Part shown: positions 39,578 to 51,863 of the stretch, piece after piece
Layout of the letters: each line of letters starts with the position of its first letter
Numbering within the stretch: the first letter of the stretch is position 1
Assembly (NCBI RefSeq): GCF_000143415.4
Contig: NW_003314269.1
Coordinates: 2,134,118-2,198,117, forward strand
Length of the DNA: 64,000 nt
Direction of reading: 5' to 3'
From: Selaginella moellendorffii
Taxonomy: Eukaryota; Streptophyta; Lycopodiopsida; Selaginellales; Selaginellaceae
Notes under the pieces: generated by a model
The model's input: only the letters and a program-made list of their open reading frames with translations
Databases searched by the model: none
What the model was told of the DNA's origin: nothing
Program-made: the position numbers and the translations under genes

Positions 39578-40089
39578 TCTCGCCCGCCCTGTGCTCTGCT
39601 TTCTTGTGGTTTCCTCTTGTCAACTATGGGGACAATATAAATTACTGCGTTACACTAGTGCACAAATATCGACTGCCATTTTGGAGCGGACTGGATCAGC
39701 ACGTCGCCAACCAGCTCGTAAACCAATTAATTAGTGTCAATTCACGTGGAGCACGAGCCAGGCCAGCCGTAATAGCTACATCTCACCAACCCTAGATTAG
39801 ACACAAACGTCCCTTTTCTTCTTTCTCGGCACTTGCACCCTCTTGCGATTCTGATCAAACTCCCACACAAGGCCATGGCCAGAAAGGTGGCGCTCCTTCT
39901 CCGGGAATGAATGCTCGGTTTGTATGCTCTTGCAAGCATTGCTAGTCTGGAACGAAAGTATGCATCACAGACCTGTATAGAGGGTTCAAGAGACTACCTT
40001 AGTTCCCGAGGATTCTCCAGCAAGAAGTTTTCTTTCACTGCTGCTTGGTTTGATTTCTGCCAGCTTTTTGGAATCATCTGCGTTGTTTT
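39578..40089. other. Intergenic, no gene seen
   Basis: This holds the 5' flank of the alpha-dioxygenase gene and the 3' flank of the coiled-coil gene. CAACCCTAGATT at about 39787 is the only motif noted. Confidence 0.6.
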
Positions 40090-42212
40090 CTAGACCCGAG
40101 AGCGTCCTCTGAAGAGAGACAACGAAGTGATATGGCATAACTGATAAGCACAAGCGTGAACCTCCACAGAACGCTGGCTTTGTTGCAGAGCCTTCCGTTT
40201 TTCATATATACTTTCGTCGAGAGATTTCAGTGTTGCAGCGGCAGCCTGTTTCTTCGACTCAATCTCAGCTATTTCTGCAAGAGAAAAAACTTGAAAAACA
40301 AACAATAAAGATGCGAGAACTGGTTTACCTGAACACAAAAGCTTGTACTCTTCCCGAGCTCGACGGACGAGCGAGCCATCGATCTTCATAAAGCAGTCGG
40401 GATATTGCTCGCTGTGTCTCGTCGGACTCTCAACCTTCCTTCTCAAGTCTTGCTCGCTCAGCTCCTGCTCGAGGACACAGAGTCTGCTGCTTAGAATGGT
40501 GATCATGGATAGAATGTCCGTCGAAGCGTCCGGAGGCAGTTCAGTGCTGTTCTTGAGCCTCAGCGCGTGAGAACTTTTAAGTCGAAAGTTTACCCTGTCG
40601 ATGCTGGCCACTGTGTCTCGAAGCTTATTACGTGTTTTGTCCCTTTCCGAGTTGAGATCGCTCTCAATCTCATTCAGTCTTTCTGTAAGCTGTTCGATTA
40701 TCTGGTTTGCTTGTTTCAGCTGGTCATTCGCTGTCACGTACATTTCTCTCATCAACTCTGCCTCATTCAAAGCTCGCAGCAACGAGGCCTTCGACGCCTT
40801 AAGTTGCGCAATCGTCGACATGGCATCTTGCAGCTTGTCTTGACCTGTAAAAATGGTGAGTACAAACCTCATGAGCATAAAAACTATAAGACAAACCTGT
40901 AGAAACCTCTCGCTCGAGTTCGGCAATCTTTTTCCACAAAAGAGAGCTGGAATTGCGATCTTCTAATAAATCGCCTCCTATCCTATCAGCAGCAAGCGTT
41001 CAGATGTCCAAACTCTTAAAAACCAACCTTGTGGTCGTCGTAGACGATTTGATAAGTCGCTCACAACGTGTTTCAGTTCCTTGATAGAGTCGAAGGACTC
41101 AAGCAACTGTTTCTCAGCAGCAATGTATCTGCTTGCTGCTGACTTAAGGTCCTGTTTAAGCCCGTCATTTTCGTCAGACAGTCGTGAAACTGTTTGCAGC
41201 GCATCTTTTAGTCTCAATTCTGCACAAAAAGACCCATCAGACGTGAGTCAAAAGATTAAACCAGCAGCATACCATAGGAAAACGCCCTGCTCTGTTCACT
41301 TTCGAGGTCTTTGATCCTGTGGTTTAATCCCTCAATCGTCGCGTTAGAATGTCCGTTAGCTGTGTCGACAACCTGCTTTAGCGGCTCAGCCTGCTGTAGC
41401 ACATTCCTCAACTCATTCACTGTTGCCACAGCGTCACCAACACTTAGTTGAGCTTCGGCTGTATCATTTTTTTCATTTTTTTTCTTGGCGCTCTTGAGAA
41501 TGTGCTCGAGAGCTCTCGTGTCGGCAGCGTCAGCTGGACTGCAAAACAACTAGTTTACACAAAAATCAACGACATCAAAAAACAACGTCCAATAGCATAC
41601 CGCTTGACATTGCAACACTTTGCAATTTCCAGCTCTTCGATTATGAGGTTGTTTTCCTTGGCAACCTGAGAACAAGGTCATATATGCAAAGTCGGAACAA
41701 GAAAAGAAAAAAAAAGAAGGAGAAAAAAAATCAACCTGATGGTGAGATTGTTGGAATTGCGCCAAGTTCTCTTCCATCTCTTTCATCTTCTCTTTCACCC
41801 AGAAAGCCCTGGCATATCACAAAGTCTTGAGCTGTTCATCCAATCTCCTCGTAAGACTTTCCTACTTTTCTCGAGGCAAACATTTTTACCCGCTGAAATT
41901 CCCATTCTCGGCACCACTGTTGGAACTCGGTCGAATTCCTTCTTCGTTGCAGTTGCTGCCGATCTCTACATTCCTTTCTAGACGGCACTCGGCCTCTGTC
42001 AAGCGCTTGCACATGCCGGCATAATCCGATCCACTGTGCTCCTTCATCGCCGTGAAGATCTCCTTGAGCTGCAATACTTCGTCCCTCAGGCATTTGCGCT
42101 TCTCCTTGAGCAGCGCATTCCTCTTCTCAGCTAGATGATCCAGCATGTCTAGCTTCGATTCGTCCATCCGGCCCCCTGGATTCGAGGCGCAAGCCGCCGC
42201 GGCTTCTATCAT
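40090..42212 (-). CDS. Coiled-coil protein of unknown function
   Basis: Multi-exon gene from ATG 42212 to TAG 40090-40092. The product is almost wholly predicted coiled coil: an N-terminal KLDMLDHLAEKRNALLKEKR segment, a middle part with NELRNVLQQAEPLKQVVD and RLKDALQTVSRLSDENDG, and a long C-terminal part (AELEREVSTGQDKLQDAM; ANQIIEQLTERLNEIES). There is no membrane segment or catalytic motif. It could be a cytoskeletal, kinetochore or trafficking tether; I cannot choose between them. The 5' leader contains AAAAACCCTAGCG (telo-box-like). The start is the first ATG in frame in the first exon, and exon borders between 40.9 and 41.8 kb are only partly resolved. Confidence 0.8.
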
Positions 42213-42335
42213 CGCCGATCAATCGCCGGAACATGCCGGGGATCGAAAAACCCTAGCGAGAACGCTAAAGCCACCAGTTTATAAATCTCAGCCGTCAATT
42301 TCAACAGTCAGTTTGAATTTCGCGGGCTCAACATT

Positions 42336-44324
42336 TTAAAGGGGCTGCGACCAGAGTTTAAGTTTCTTGTCCACGCTCGCGGTTGCCAAGATCAAAACTT
42401 TGCCTTGATCTAGCAAGAAAACAAGAAAGAAAGGCGTCACGAAACGTTCCTCTCTAAAAAATTGATTCATATACCTGTGGAGACGCTTTGAGGAGCCCAG
42501 GTAATGCACGTGATTTCACCTGTAAAGTTTTCGAGAAATCAGTGATCTCGACTAGAATTTACGAAAACTTCGCACTTACCATCGTGTGCGTTCTCTGCTG
42601 TATCAAGAACTTGGCCGTCGGCAGTGCTTAACCACGTCAGAGTTGTCCCGTGCGTGGCAGCGAGAATTTTATCGTCCGGGGACACGGCGATCTTCTCGTA
42701 CAAGCCATTGTCGCTCGATGGAATCGGGAAGACTTTGATACATTTGGGATCTTCATCCATCTGGTATCTCACTGCATAAAAGGCTTTCAGTACAACACGA
42801 GAATGGAAAGATCTGCTAGTACCGTTAATGTTCCAAATTCTTATGAAACCATCTTTCGACGCGGTGATTATCTTCTGTGAATCCCATGTGAAGCACGTCC
42901 AAGTGACAGCGCTCTACACACCAAACCATGAATCAGATTACGTAGTTTACGATAACGTCGTTACCTTATGGCCCTTCAGCAGCATGACCTTCACCACATC
43001 TCGAACCTGCCCATCTTTCCCATAGACGATCTCCCAAATCTAAAACCAGAAAAGGTTCAATAGAGCCTCGTACAGAATCGAAACAAGGCCTACCTTCACA
43101 TCAGCAGTGAAAGCGGCAGCGGCAAGGAAGCGGCCGTCCGGAGAAATCGTAGCCATTGTGTTCTGAAGCTGGTTCGTGTCTACAGTCTTCACGCAGGTGC
43201 CATTCCCTGCTGACCAAATCTTGATGTCGGTGCCTGGAAAAAACATGCAAAAGCGTGAGAAAACCAACCACAGCACAGATAGAAAAAACGCACCTTCAGA
43301 ACAAGTGGCGATCAAGACACTCTCGCCATCACCACTTCCATATTCGCAACGAGCGCCAACACAAGTTAGCACGTTTCTTCGGTCATGGATTTGCGTTTTC
43401 CTCCATTTTATTTCTGGCGGCGGGACCTTTCCCTGCTCTCTTGCTTGCGCAGCACCCTTTCCTTCGGGAGCACCAAACATGAGAAGCCCGGACCCGTTGA
43501 TGTCCTGAGTAGCCACCACAATTTGCGCAGCACCTGGTCCATCTCCAAAGGCTACCCCAGTAGGAACTGTGCCAAGGGGCACATTGAGCCTCAAAACACT
43601 GCAAAACGAAAGGCAAGATAGAACAAAGAAAACCGGAAAAGCAAACGATACATACTGCAAGTTTTTGCTGGTGGGATCATCCAGCTTGAAAATGCGCACC
43701 ACTCTGTCAGCACAGGCTGGTTGGAAGAAGATCAAACAATCATGTCAAATACTCCAGACATCGAAAAAACTGATTTTTTTTTCTACCTGTAGCAAGGCCA
43801 CGACTGTTGGACGAGAATGCAATGCCCGTGATAGCATCGACATGCCCTTTGATAGCGTTGAGTTCCAAACGATGCCGAGGAGTAGGCCGTGCCTGCGCAA
43901 TATGAGAATCAAAGACATTAGTCTCTACACTAACTAAAGAGAAACAAAACCTTCTCCAAAGATCCTACAAGTAAATTCAAGCACTAGCTTAGCTCTTGGA
44001 TATTACCTTAGGCTTCACCTGTGGCGCTGCCTTCTTCTTCCCAAGCTCCTGATCGGGGATCGCCGGAGGACGAGGAGGAGGGGAAGGGGGAGGGGGAGAA
44101 ACTCGCCGCTTTCTAGCCGGCGGAGGAGTATGCTGCTGCTGCTGCTGCTGCTTCGCTTGACTCGCGACACTGGATTTCTTCCTGATCAAGATCCATGCTA
44201 CTGATCTCCACACAGCCAGCACAAATCCAGCGATGAAGCGGATTACGACAGCGCATGCGCATCCGGCAGCGGCAGATCCAAGAACGGCGAGTAGCAATGC
44301 GGTGCCGTCGTAGCTCTCTCCCAT
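42336..44324 (-). CDS. WD40-repeat protein, transducin beta-like 2 (TBL2) type
   Basis: About eight exons from ATG 44324 to TAA 42336-42338. Residues ~8-48 form hydrophobic segments (LLLAVLGSAAAGCACAVVIR, FVLAVWRSVAWIL), a likely ER signal-anchor as in animal TBL2. A Gln-run and Pro-rich linker follow. Then come WD repeats: HVDAITGIAFSSNSRGLATA, ADRVVRIFKL, GTDIKIWSAGNGTC, ATISPDGRFLAAAAFTADVK, GHKSAVTWTCFTWDSQKII, DGFIRIWNI, EKIAVSPDDKILAATHG, and finally ASVDKKLKLWSQPL. Animal TBL2 acts in ER-stress signalling; the plant role is unknown. Head-to-head with the OXA2-like gene only 53 bp away. Confidence 0.9.
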
Positions 44325-44377
44325 CCTAGCCCTACTGGTTTAGGGTTTTACAAAATCTTCGATTAGGGTTTTAGGCT
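44325..44377. promoter_or_regulatory. Ultra-short divergent promoter between TBL2-like and OXA2-like genes
   Basis: Fifty-three bp separate the two start codons. GGTTTAGGGTTTTA and ATTAGGGTTTTAGG are two telo-box-like motifs within this gap. Transcription of at least one gene probably starts inside the other's leader or coding region. Confidence 0.65.
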
Positions 44378-46542
44378 ATGGCTGCGAGGTGTCTGGCGAG
44401 CGCGCTGGTGCGAAGGCGCCCATGGATGATGCCGATCGCGACTTCCTCCGCGATTACGAATCCAATGCGGTCGTTCTCGTCAGGCGCCGATGAGGAATTC
44501 CAGGTAGCGCCCGAAATCTTGAGGGATCCGGCTATTGGCGACGCATTTCATCTGGATACAAGTAATTTGTGGACGATCTTTAGAGGTCCGGTGAGCCTTG
44601 TGGCTACGTTCCTGGACAGCGTTCACGTTGCAACTGGAGCTCCCTGGTATGTTCGTGCTCGTTTCAAATATTTCGTTTTTACGTCTTTTCTTTTGATCAG
44701 GTGGATTGTCCTTGCGGGATCAACAATTGCTGTGAGGGCGGCCCTTTTCCCTGTTACTGTGATCCAGCTACGAAAGACTGCCCAGCTCGCGCAACTCTCT
44801 GGAAAATGTAAGCTCCACTATGGCCTTTTGTGATCTCACTTCTCACACTTCACGTCCAGTGCCCTCGCCAGTTCCTCCTCCTGGGAGTGGTGTCACGCAG
44901 TTAGAGCAATTCAAGCTCTATTCTCAGAAACGAAAGGAGCTTGGAGTTCCCAGTCCTGCATGGTGTTTTGCTTCTCTTTTCGTTCAAGTAAGATTAGTAA
45001 GATTTTCATGAAAACAAAAAGATTTACGTTTATTCTTTTCTCCACCAGGTGCCTATTTTCATATCCTGGACTTTAGCGATCAGAAACATGGCCATAAACA
45101 AGTACCCTGGATTTGAAACAGTCAGTAACAACTTTGGCTTTGTAAATATTTCTGATCCTTCTCCGCACAGGGTGGTGCTCTATGGTTTACAGACTTAACT
45201 GTTCCTGTCAGTGGAGATTTAGGAGCTCTCTTACCGATATCACTTTCCGTTGCATACATTTGTCATATCGAGGTAATTTTTGACTGGAGCTATTGTCAAA
45301 TCTAGCGATTGTGCAGTAGGTGTCTTTGAAAGGAATTGAGCCAAAGCCCGGCATTGTGGGATCTTTGCTTTCGGTAAGAAAACTATTTTTCGAGCAGCGT
45401 ACTTATGTTTCAAACAGTTCTACGGCTGGTGGCTGCGTTTCTGTGTGATTCCAGTCTGTATCTCGGGTTTTTATTTCCCTCAGGTATTTATAGCTTGGTT
45501 TGGTTCTGATCTTCAAGCTTTATTGCAGGGTGTTTTCATGTACTGGCTCCCGAACACTTTGTTCTCTCTTGCACAGGTATAAGCCGAGCAATTCTTATTC
45601 AGCTTCTTCGCGCTTGACGTTTATGATTTCAGACACTATGTTTGAGAAGCAGCTATTTTCGAAAAAGATTAGGCTTGCCCGTGATGGTTGCACCTAAAGC
45701 TTCTGCTGATCCTCGTGCCTCTCAAAGCGAGACTCTTATAAAGGTAAGTTTATCTTAGTTCGAATGTGGTGAACTTTTATAATTTGCGCAGCTCGCTGCG
45801 GAACATGTCGTTCGCAAAAACCGTGACGCAGCAGTCCAATGTTTGAAGTGAGTGTTCGTGATTGACATCTGGTATCACGTGTCTTTCATCGTTGAACTGG
45901 CAGGGCTGCTCTGAAAAAAGATCCGGAAAATGCGACAGCCTATTTCGCATTGGGAAAGTTGCATACAGACGCCAGTGAATGGGCTGAAGCAACAGACTTG
46001 CTTGCTCAAGCAGCTTCAAAGGTGTCGTTGTATCCGAAGCGTGTGTAGCTTGTCTCAATTTACTGTGTTTATCTGTTTAACAGGCCAAGGACAATAAGCT
46101 TCAAATTTCAGCCTACTTGGCGCTTGGAATCGCTCTGTACAAGCAGGTTGGTGTTTTCCATCGATGGCTACCGAATTCACTATATTGCTTGCAGGGTAAA
46201 ATAGGCGAGGCCACAGCTGCGCTCAAGTGCGTGGCTAGCATGGAAGAACCTCAGGATGGCGCTTCCCGAAAGAAATATAATGTGGCCCTTGTGACTTTGG
46301 GAAGGTACCTATCTTTCAAACACGCTGATCTCTGAACTCTTTCTTCCTTTTCTTATTTCAGCTTGTTGAGCCAGGACGGACAGAAATTTGCAGCCTTGGA
46401 GTATCTTGAGCGGGCTGCACGGTACGATCCCAAGGTTGGCGACCTTTATGTGGAACAGATCAAGAAGGAACTTGCTCAAGCTAAAGAAGTTGAGGAGGTC
46501 GAGGAAGCTGATGTTCAGACAGGAGACAGTCATGTACGATGA
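44378..46542 (+). CDS. OXA2: OXA1/YidC-family insertase with C-terminal TPRs, mitochondrial OXA2-like
   Basis: A membrane protein insertase of the inner mitochondrial membrane. Spliced exons cover an Arg/Ser-rich presequence (MAARCLASALVRRRPW), then the insertase core: WWIVLAGSTIAVRAALFPV, a loop with EQFKLYSQKRKELGVPSP, FVQVPIFISWTLAIRNMA, GWWLRFCVIPVCISGFY and a GVFMYWLPNTLFSLAQ helix. After the core come TPR-like helices (CLKAALKKDPENATAYFALG, KLQISAYLALGIALYKQ, ALEYLERAARYDPKVGDLY). A TPR tail distinguishes the plant OXA2a/b group from OXA1 and plastid ALB3; these are linked to cytochrome c oxidase subunit insertion. It ends 72 bp before the convergent reductase stop. Confidence 0.92.
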
Positions 46543-46614
46543 AAAGTTGAGGGCAAGAATTGGTAAGTGTTACGTACATTACAGTATTGACAATATCTTC
46601 TGCCAATTAGATCT

Positions 46615-48813
46615 TTAAACTGCGAATAATCCTTGGATGGACTCTTTCATGGTGATCAAACGGAATTTTGTGTTGAAAGTGCTCCGGTTGTTCTTCCGGA
46701 GCCCTGGTAGGTGTACATTCGTTATATATTCATTCCATCTGATTGACCCGATGTCAAAGCCAAAACCTTCTTTTTCTTCGGGCAGCATTTGCTCGTACAG
46801 TGTTTTGGTGTTCGTTATATCAAACCTGTAAGCAGGTTCAAAGCTGTTACAACACAGTTGAATCTCGGAGAAGATAGCTCACCGTCCTTTGTAAAAAGTG
46901 TAAGCGGAATAAGTTTCTACGAGCTGATCAAGTCTCTCTGCGAGGATAGCGGTTCGTTTGGCAGAGTTTTGAAGCTTGCGGCTGCCAGATAACCGTGCAA
47001 CCTGAAAAGAATAACAAGAATTTAAGGCAAGAAAGTTTGGAGGTCTTACATGGATCGGGAGGCTGTAGCAGAGAAACTTATGGACGGAGAATGCCAACTT
47101 GTTGTCGTAGAACGTCATCCTGCGCTCGACAGGATTTCCGTTTTCATCCAAGACTGGATTGGACTGGAAATACTCTTCGGTACACACTGCTAGTTCCCGG
47201 AACGTCAAGGGGTTCACTGTTGAAGATCCAACGTGATAGACACTGAGGCCGGGGCGTCCAGCGTGAACGCTCATGGCTGCCAGAAGTGAGTTCACAACCA
47301 TGTCTGCTGGAATCTACAGGCCACAAACGAACTTGTCAGCGGACAGCAGTGACAAAGCAAAATGGCAACTCACGACATCGAGGACGCAGTCCGGATCAGC
47401 ATAGAAACCCGTCAGGTGGCCAAGTCCATAGGCAAGAAGCATTGGGTCCATCATCCTGTGTAAGCTCACATTGTTTGCTCGCTATGCAGGTGGGAATACT
47501 TCACGTACCTTGTGCCTTGGATCCAGCCTCCAAATGGCTGTGCGGAAGTTCCTTCCACCACCGACGGGCGAAGAATGACCACGGGAACGTCTCCTCTGCT
47601 TTGGGTGACGAGCGTTTCGCCCATAGCTTTGGTGAAAACGTAAGTGTCTTGCCACCCGTGAAGCTGAGCTCTGCGGCATTACAAGTCAAGGCCAACACCT
47701 CCCAGTGACCGCGTACCTTTGCATTCCCAGCTCTTTTAGTTCCTCAGAAGTGGCTTTTATGTTTCTTACAGAGTCAATCTCTTTCCACACGTCCAGAGGA
47801 GGAGCTATACCGTTCGACATGCTAGCGAGAGGTTTTTCTAAAATTCTTCCTTGTCTGAGCCCGTTCGAGTATGCTGTCACCCAGATGTATCAAAACGAGA
47901 ATCGTGTGCGGCTTGCGGCACTTACCAGTGGAGACGTGCAGGAACAACTGCAACCGTGAGCACTTCTTTGCAAACTCCAACAGGTTTAGCGGTCCTTTCG
48001 TGTTGACGGCCAGAGCTACGTCGTATCTTACAGCCAAGAAAGGGAAATTGCAAAATCAGCGCAAGACTGGTACGTAGCCGCGAAGAACCAACCTTTCAAA
48101 GAACTTGGTGGTCGCGGCTGAGTTAACCACAACGTCCAACTGGCTGAGGAGCTGCTCCTTGGTGTGCTTCTCGAGTCCCAGATCGTTCTTCTCCACGCTT
48201 CCGGGGATGGCAACGAGCTTCTCAAGCATGAACTGGCGATAGTCGGCCCCATACTCCTCCCGAATCAGCTCAAACAGCCTCGACTCCAGTATCTGCCAGG
48301 GAAAAATCAGATTCAGAGAAACAAAAACTCCGGCAGGGAGGCGACTTACATCCTTCTCCAGTCTCTGCCGAGCCTTCTCGTGACTGTCAGCGTGCACGAG
48401 AAGGTAGATCTTGCTCACTTTCGGCTGCGCACGCAGGATCTTCTCAACAAGCACTGGAAAAACAAAGAGAGCAGACTCATACACGACGTTTCGAGCAGAA
48501 CGCCAGTGCCACCTTTTCCGAGGAAGCCCGTAGCTCCAGTGATGAGGATTCGTTTGTTCTCCAAGAACGGGAGGATCCCAAGCCGCTGCTGCTCGACATG
48601 GTCAATCCGTGGAAAGGCAGTAGCAGTAGCAACAGCAGCAGTGGCAACATTGTCGCGCGTTATGTCCAGCGCGCAGCACAAGGCACGACGGCGAGTGGAC
48701 GAAACCCGGTGCGTCTCCAGCCGCGAAGAACAAGCTATCGAGTTCCGACCACCGGAAGAACCAGAACCAGCTGACCGATAGATTGCCGCCTCGAAAGACA
48801 GGGAGGGAGCCAT
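46615..48813 (-). CDS. FAR: Fatty acyl-CoA/ACP reductase (FAR, MS2-type)
   Basis: An NAD(P)H-dependent enzyme reducing fatty acyl thioesters to primary alcohols for waxes or sporopollenin. Multi-exon, ATG 48813 to TAA 46615-46617. About 65 N-terminal residues rich in Ser, Arg and Ala look like a plastid transit peptide, as in MS2-type reductases that use acyl-ACP. The Rossmann motif is [10 protein letters not shown], the substrate region [20 protein letters not shown], and the active-site YxxxK is YVFTK within [20 protein letters not shown]-type domain follows and ends in the [15 protein letters not shown] region. A broken partial copy lies at 50.93-51.23 kb, beyond the quinone reductase gene. 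Confidence 0.93.
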
Positions 48814-49074
48814 TCTTCTGCACAGCAGGAGAGCATAGAATCAAGCGTTTTATCCTGTTGAGTGTTGGAGGAGGTCACGAGGTGGGAACACAATTCGATC
48901 GCATGTACAAGTCGGCAAAAAAGTTCCGGAGTGTTTGTGTCCACGCACTTGACATTCGATCTGCAATTACGCCCAAGCTACCCTCCACCACGCGATAGGT
49001 GGATTCAATTGACACCTGTGAAAGCGATCCGGCGAGCGAGAGCTATCGATCTTCAAAGGAAATAGAGAGAAGTA

Positions 49075-49116
<42 letters not shown>

Positions 49117-49742
49117 GTGTAGTTGTTTTTTGTGCCGGGGAAGAGAGATCGAGGACAGGGTTCGGTTTGGAGGTCAAGCTTGGGTCCCTGCATCATAAAA
49201 ACACAAGGAAGCGCAACACGCTGCTCTTCGAATACTTTCTCACCGCAGTGTTTTGAGCTGATTCGCTTTGACGTTTGCTCGATTATAGGTGGAAACGCTA
49301 CACCTTCAATTGCGATAGGCTACAAGCCGTGTAGTCTTCCGCTGAATGCCTTTTGAAGTACTTTCTAGTCGGTAGAAATATGGTGGCATATACCATGGAA
49401 GCTTTGGTGTCTGATTCATATAATTAGTTAATTCTTGAGTGCTAGGGAACAAATTCTGGTAAAATGTTTTTTGTGCCCAATTTCAAAAGTTGGTACCAAT
49501 TGAATGATCAAATATTTCTTTAACTACCTGTTAAAGGACACTACTGGGGAGAAAAAGAAGGAAAGATGTTGGAAAGTGGCAAACAGGTTTCATGCGAGTG
49601 GGGCATTGGAATTCTGCCTGACTTACGATTGTCAAAAAATAAATACGTAACTTAAAACTAAACTAGGTTAAGAATAGATTTAATGTGGAAAGATAAAAGT
49701 TTAATGGCCAAATTTGTACATAAAAATGAATTAGTTCTTCCT
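48814..49742. other. FAR promoter side and intergenic, with (CT)n at 49080-49111
   Basis: A 32-bp CT microsatellite lies about 270 bp upstream of the reductase start, possibly in its leader. The rest is AT-rich intergenic sequence with no gene seen. Confidence 0.6.
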
Positions 49743-50713
49743 TTAGTCTGCTGCATTAACAAGTCTCTTCGCAATTCCTGCTGTATATCTCCCTTGGTGC
49801 TCAGCCAACTCAAGCTCGGTCTGTGTTGGTAGCCTGGAACCATCACCAGCAAAAGTTCCAGCTCCATATGGGGAGCCACCCCTCAAATCATCCAGCTTAA
49901 ACATTCCAGCACCAAATGTGTAGCCGATCGGGATAAACACCATGCCGTGATGAGCAAGTTGAGTGATCGCAGTCCATCTAGAAGCAAGTCATAAGTTCAG
50001 AAGATCACTCGAAGCAAAAGATGGAAATAACTCGGACTGACTTACGCCGTCGTTTCTTGGCCACCACCTTGGGTTCCACTGCTCACGAAGAATCCGGCTG
50101 GTTTTCCAGCCAGCTTTTGCTGCTGCCACAAACTCCCAGTAGAATCGAAGAAAGCTTTCATCTGAGCGGCCATGGCACCGTAACGCGTGGGGAATCCAAA
50201 GAGAAAGGCGTCGGCGGCTACGAGCTGTGCAGCGGTGATGGTTGGAATGGACTCATCCTTCGGCGGAGCGTGCATCTTGTCCAACACCGCCTGTGACAAG
50301 TTCTCCGCCACTCTAAAGAGAAATCCCTCCGCTCCATCCACGCTATCCACGCCTTGCTTGATCTTCTTGGCCAGAGCCTCGACGTGACCATACATGGAGT
50401 AGAATCTAAGCAAGCGTCGAGTGAGAATGCGCTCTATCTTAGACCGAGATCAAAGATCGCAGGAGAAGAGAAAAAAAACTCACATAATGTAGACTTTGAT
50501 GGTGGTTTCGGGAGGAGAAGATGGTGCTACCGCCGCTTCCACCGCTGGATCGTCCTCATTCTCGACTTGGGCTTGCTGGATTTCGTCCGGACCGCATTGG
50601 GTCTGTGGCGGATCATCTCCTGGATGATCGCCTCCATCGGGCTTGGAGGAGAGCGGCGAGGAGCTCTTGTTCTTCCTGGATTTGCTGGGTATGCATCCGC
50701 CCCCTCTGCCCAT
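49743..50713 (-). CDS. FQR1: NAD(P)H:quinone oxidoreductase, FQR1/WrbA type
   Basis: A flavodoxin-like enzyme carrying out two-electron reduction of quinones. Three exons (50484-50713, 50046-50405, 49743-49977) give 274 residues. The N-terminal 70 residues are an extension seen in FQR1-like plant members: [11 protein letters not shown] (Gly2 and a nearby Cys fit N-myristoylation plus palmitoylation, an inference), then a Pro/acidic linker. The FMN phosphate loop is [16 protein letters not shown], spliced across exons 1-2. [19 protein letters not shown] and [12 protein letters not shown] are WrbA hallmarks, and the C-terminus has YTFGAGMF and [11 protein letters not shown]. No disruptions were seen. 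Confidence 0.95.
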
Positions 50714-50929
50714 GACCTAAATGCCCCTCACTCGATCATCCCACTGGCACCCAGACAAAAGAGAAGAAGAAAAGGAGGATTTCTTCTTTTTTTTTTTTTG
50801 CTCGCTGCGTGGGATAATGTGCTATGATGCAGTTTGTCTGTCCTTTAGCGAATTTGGCATCGTAAATCCAACTTAGCATTTCTTGCCAATGATCAACTTG
50901 TCTACTGACGTACCGTACGTAAGAATTCA

Positions 50930-51235
50930 AGCATTATGCATTCCCAGCTCTTGAGCAGTGGCTTTTACGGAATTGATCTCTTTCCACACGTCCAGAGGAA
51001 GACCATTCGACGTGCTAGCGAGAGGTTTTTCTTAAATTCTTTCTTCCTTTTCTGAGCATCACCCAGATTTGCGGCACCTATTAACCGTGGAAACGTGCAA
51101 GAACGACTGCAACCGTGAGCACTTCTTGCGGTCGCTTACACAACCCAGAAAGATCGCAAAAAGACCTGACAATCAGCGCAACTTGCAACTCGTAGGTGGG
51201 AGCAAGAGTTAACCACAACGTCCAACAGGCTTCCT
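50930..51235 (-). pseudogene. Broken duplicate of the FAR gene segment
   Basis: This segment closely matches parts of the reductase gene at about 47722-48140: the exon around GCATTCCCAGCTCTT, the GAGAGGTTTTTCT and ACTGCAACCGTGAGCACTTC stretches and the AGAGTTAACCACAACGTCCA stretch occur in the same order. Internal pieces are deleted and stops are present, so it cannot code. It lies in the same orientation as the parent, with the FQR1-like gene between them. Confidence 0.8.
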
Positions 51236-51863
51236 TCCTCGGATCGATCACAATCGGAACACATTTCTGAGCGATTGGGACTGATGAATCTTCCCAACAG
51301 ATCCCTTTGAAGTGTAGACCCTTGTGACGCCAGCTGAGCTCTGAGAAGTTTGTCCGTGCTCCACACAATTACACTTAAAACAGATGATGTTTGATCGATG
51401 TTTTCTCGAGGAAACAACTAGCTGAAGGTGAAGATCTCCACCTAAGCTTTCTGGCAGTGTGTATGAAATTTGTAGCATTAACACGAAATATGGTGATATA
51501 TACTGGCAATGAGAGTGATCTAAGAACTCTTCCACCTGCGAAACTTCCACCTTTCTATAGTATTTTAGCGAGCTGCAATGGAAGGTGCCTTTGGCAAAGT
51601 TTTGGACCATGACAACGTGATATCGCAAAAAGAAGAGGTTTCAAGGATGTCGCGGTTGGGTAATTTAATCCTTTCTCCCCCGCGTCGTCGTGGACTTTTG
51701 CAAGTGTCCATGTTAAATTCCTGGAGAGCGGCTACACACAATCGTGCCTGCGCGGCGTACAAAGTCGGCAACTTGGGTGTTTCCTTCGTGAAATCTGGGT
51801 TTTATACGCAGCGCTGCCTAGCCTAGGATCGACCGAGCTAGGGGAATTTTGGTAATCCAATCG
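51236..51863. other. Intergenic and CASP-like promoter, no gene seen
   Basis: Short overlapping frames exist on both strands but none shows a domain or splice support. Confidence 0.5.
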
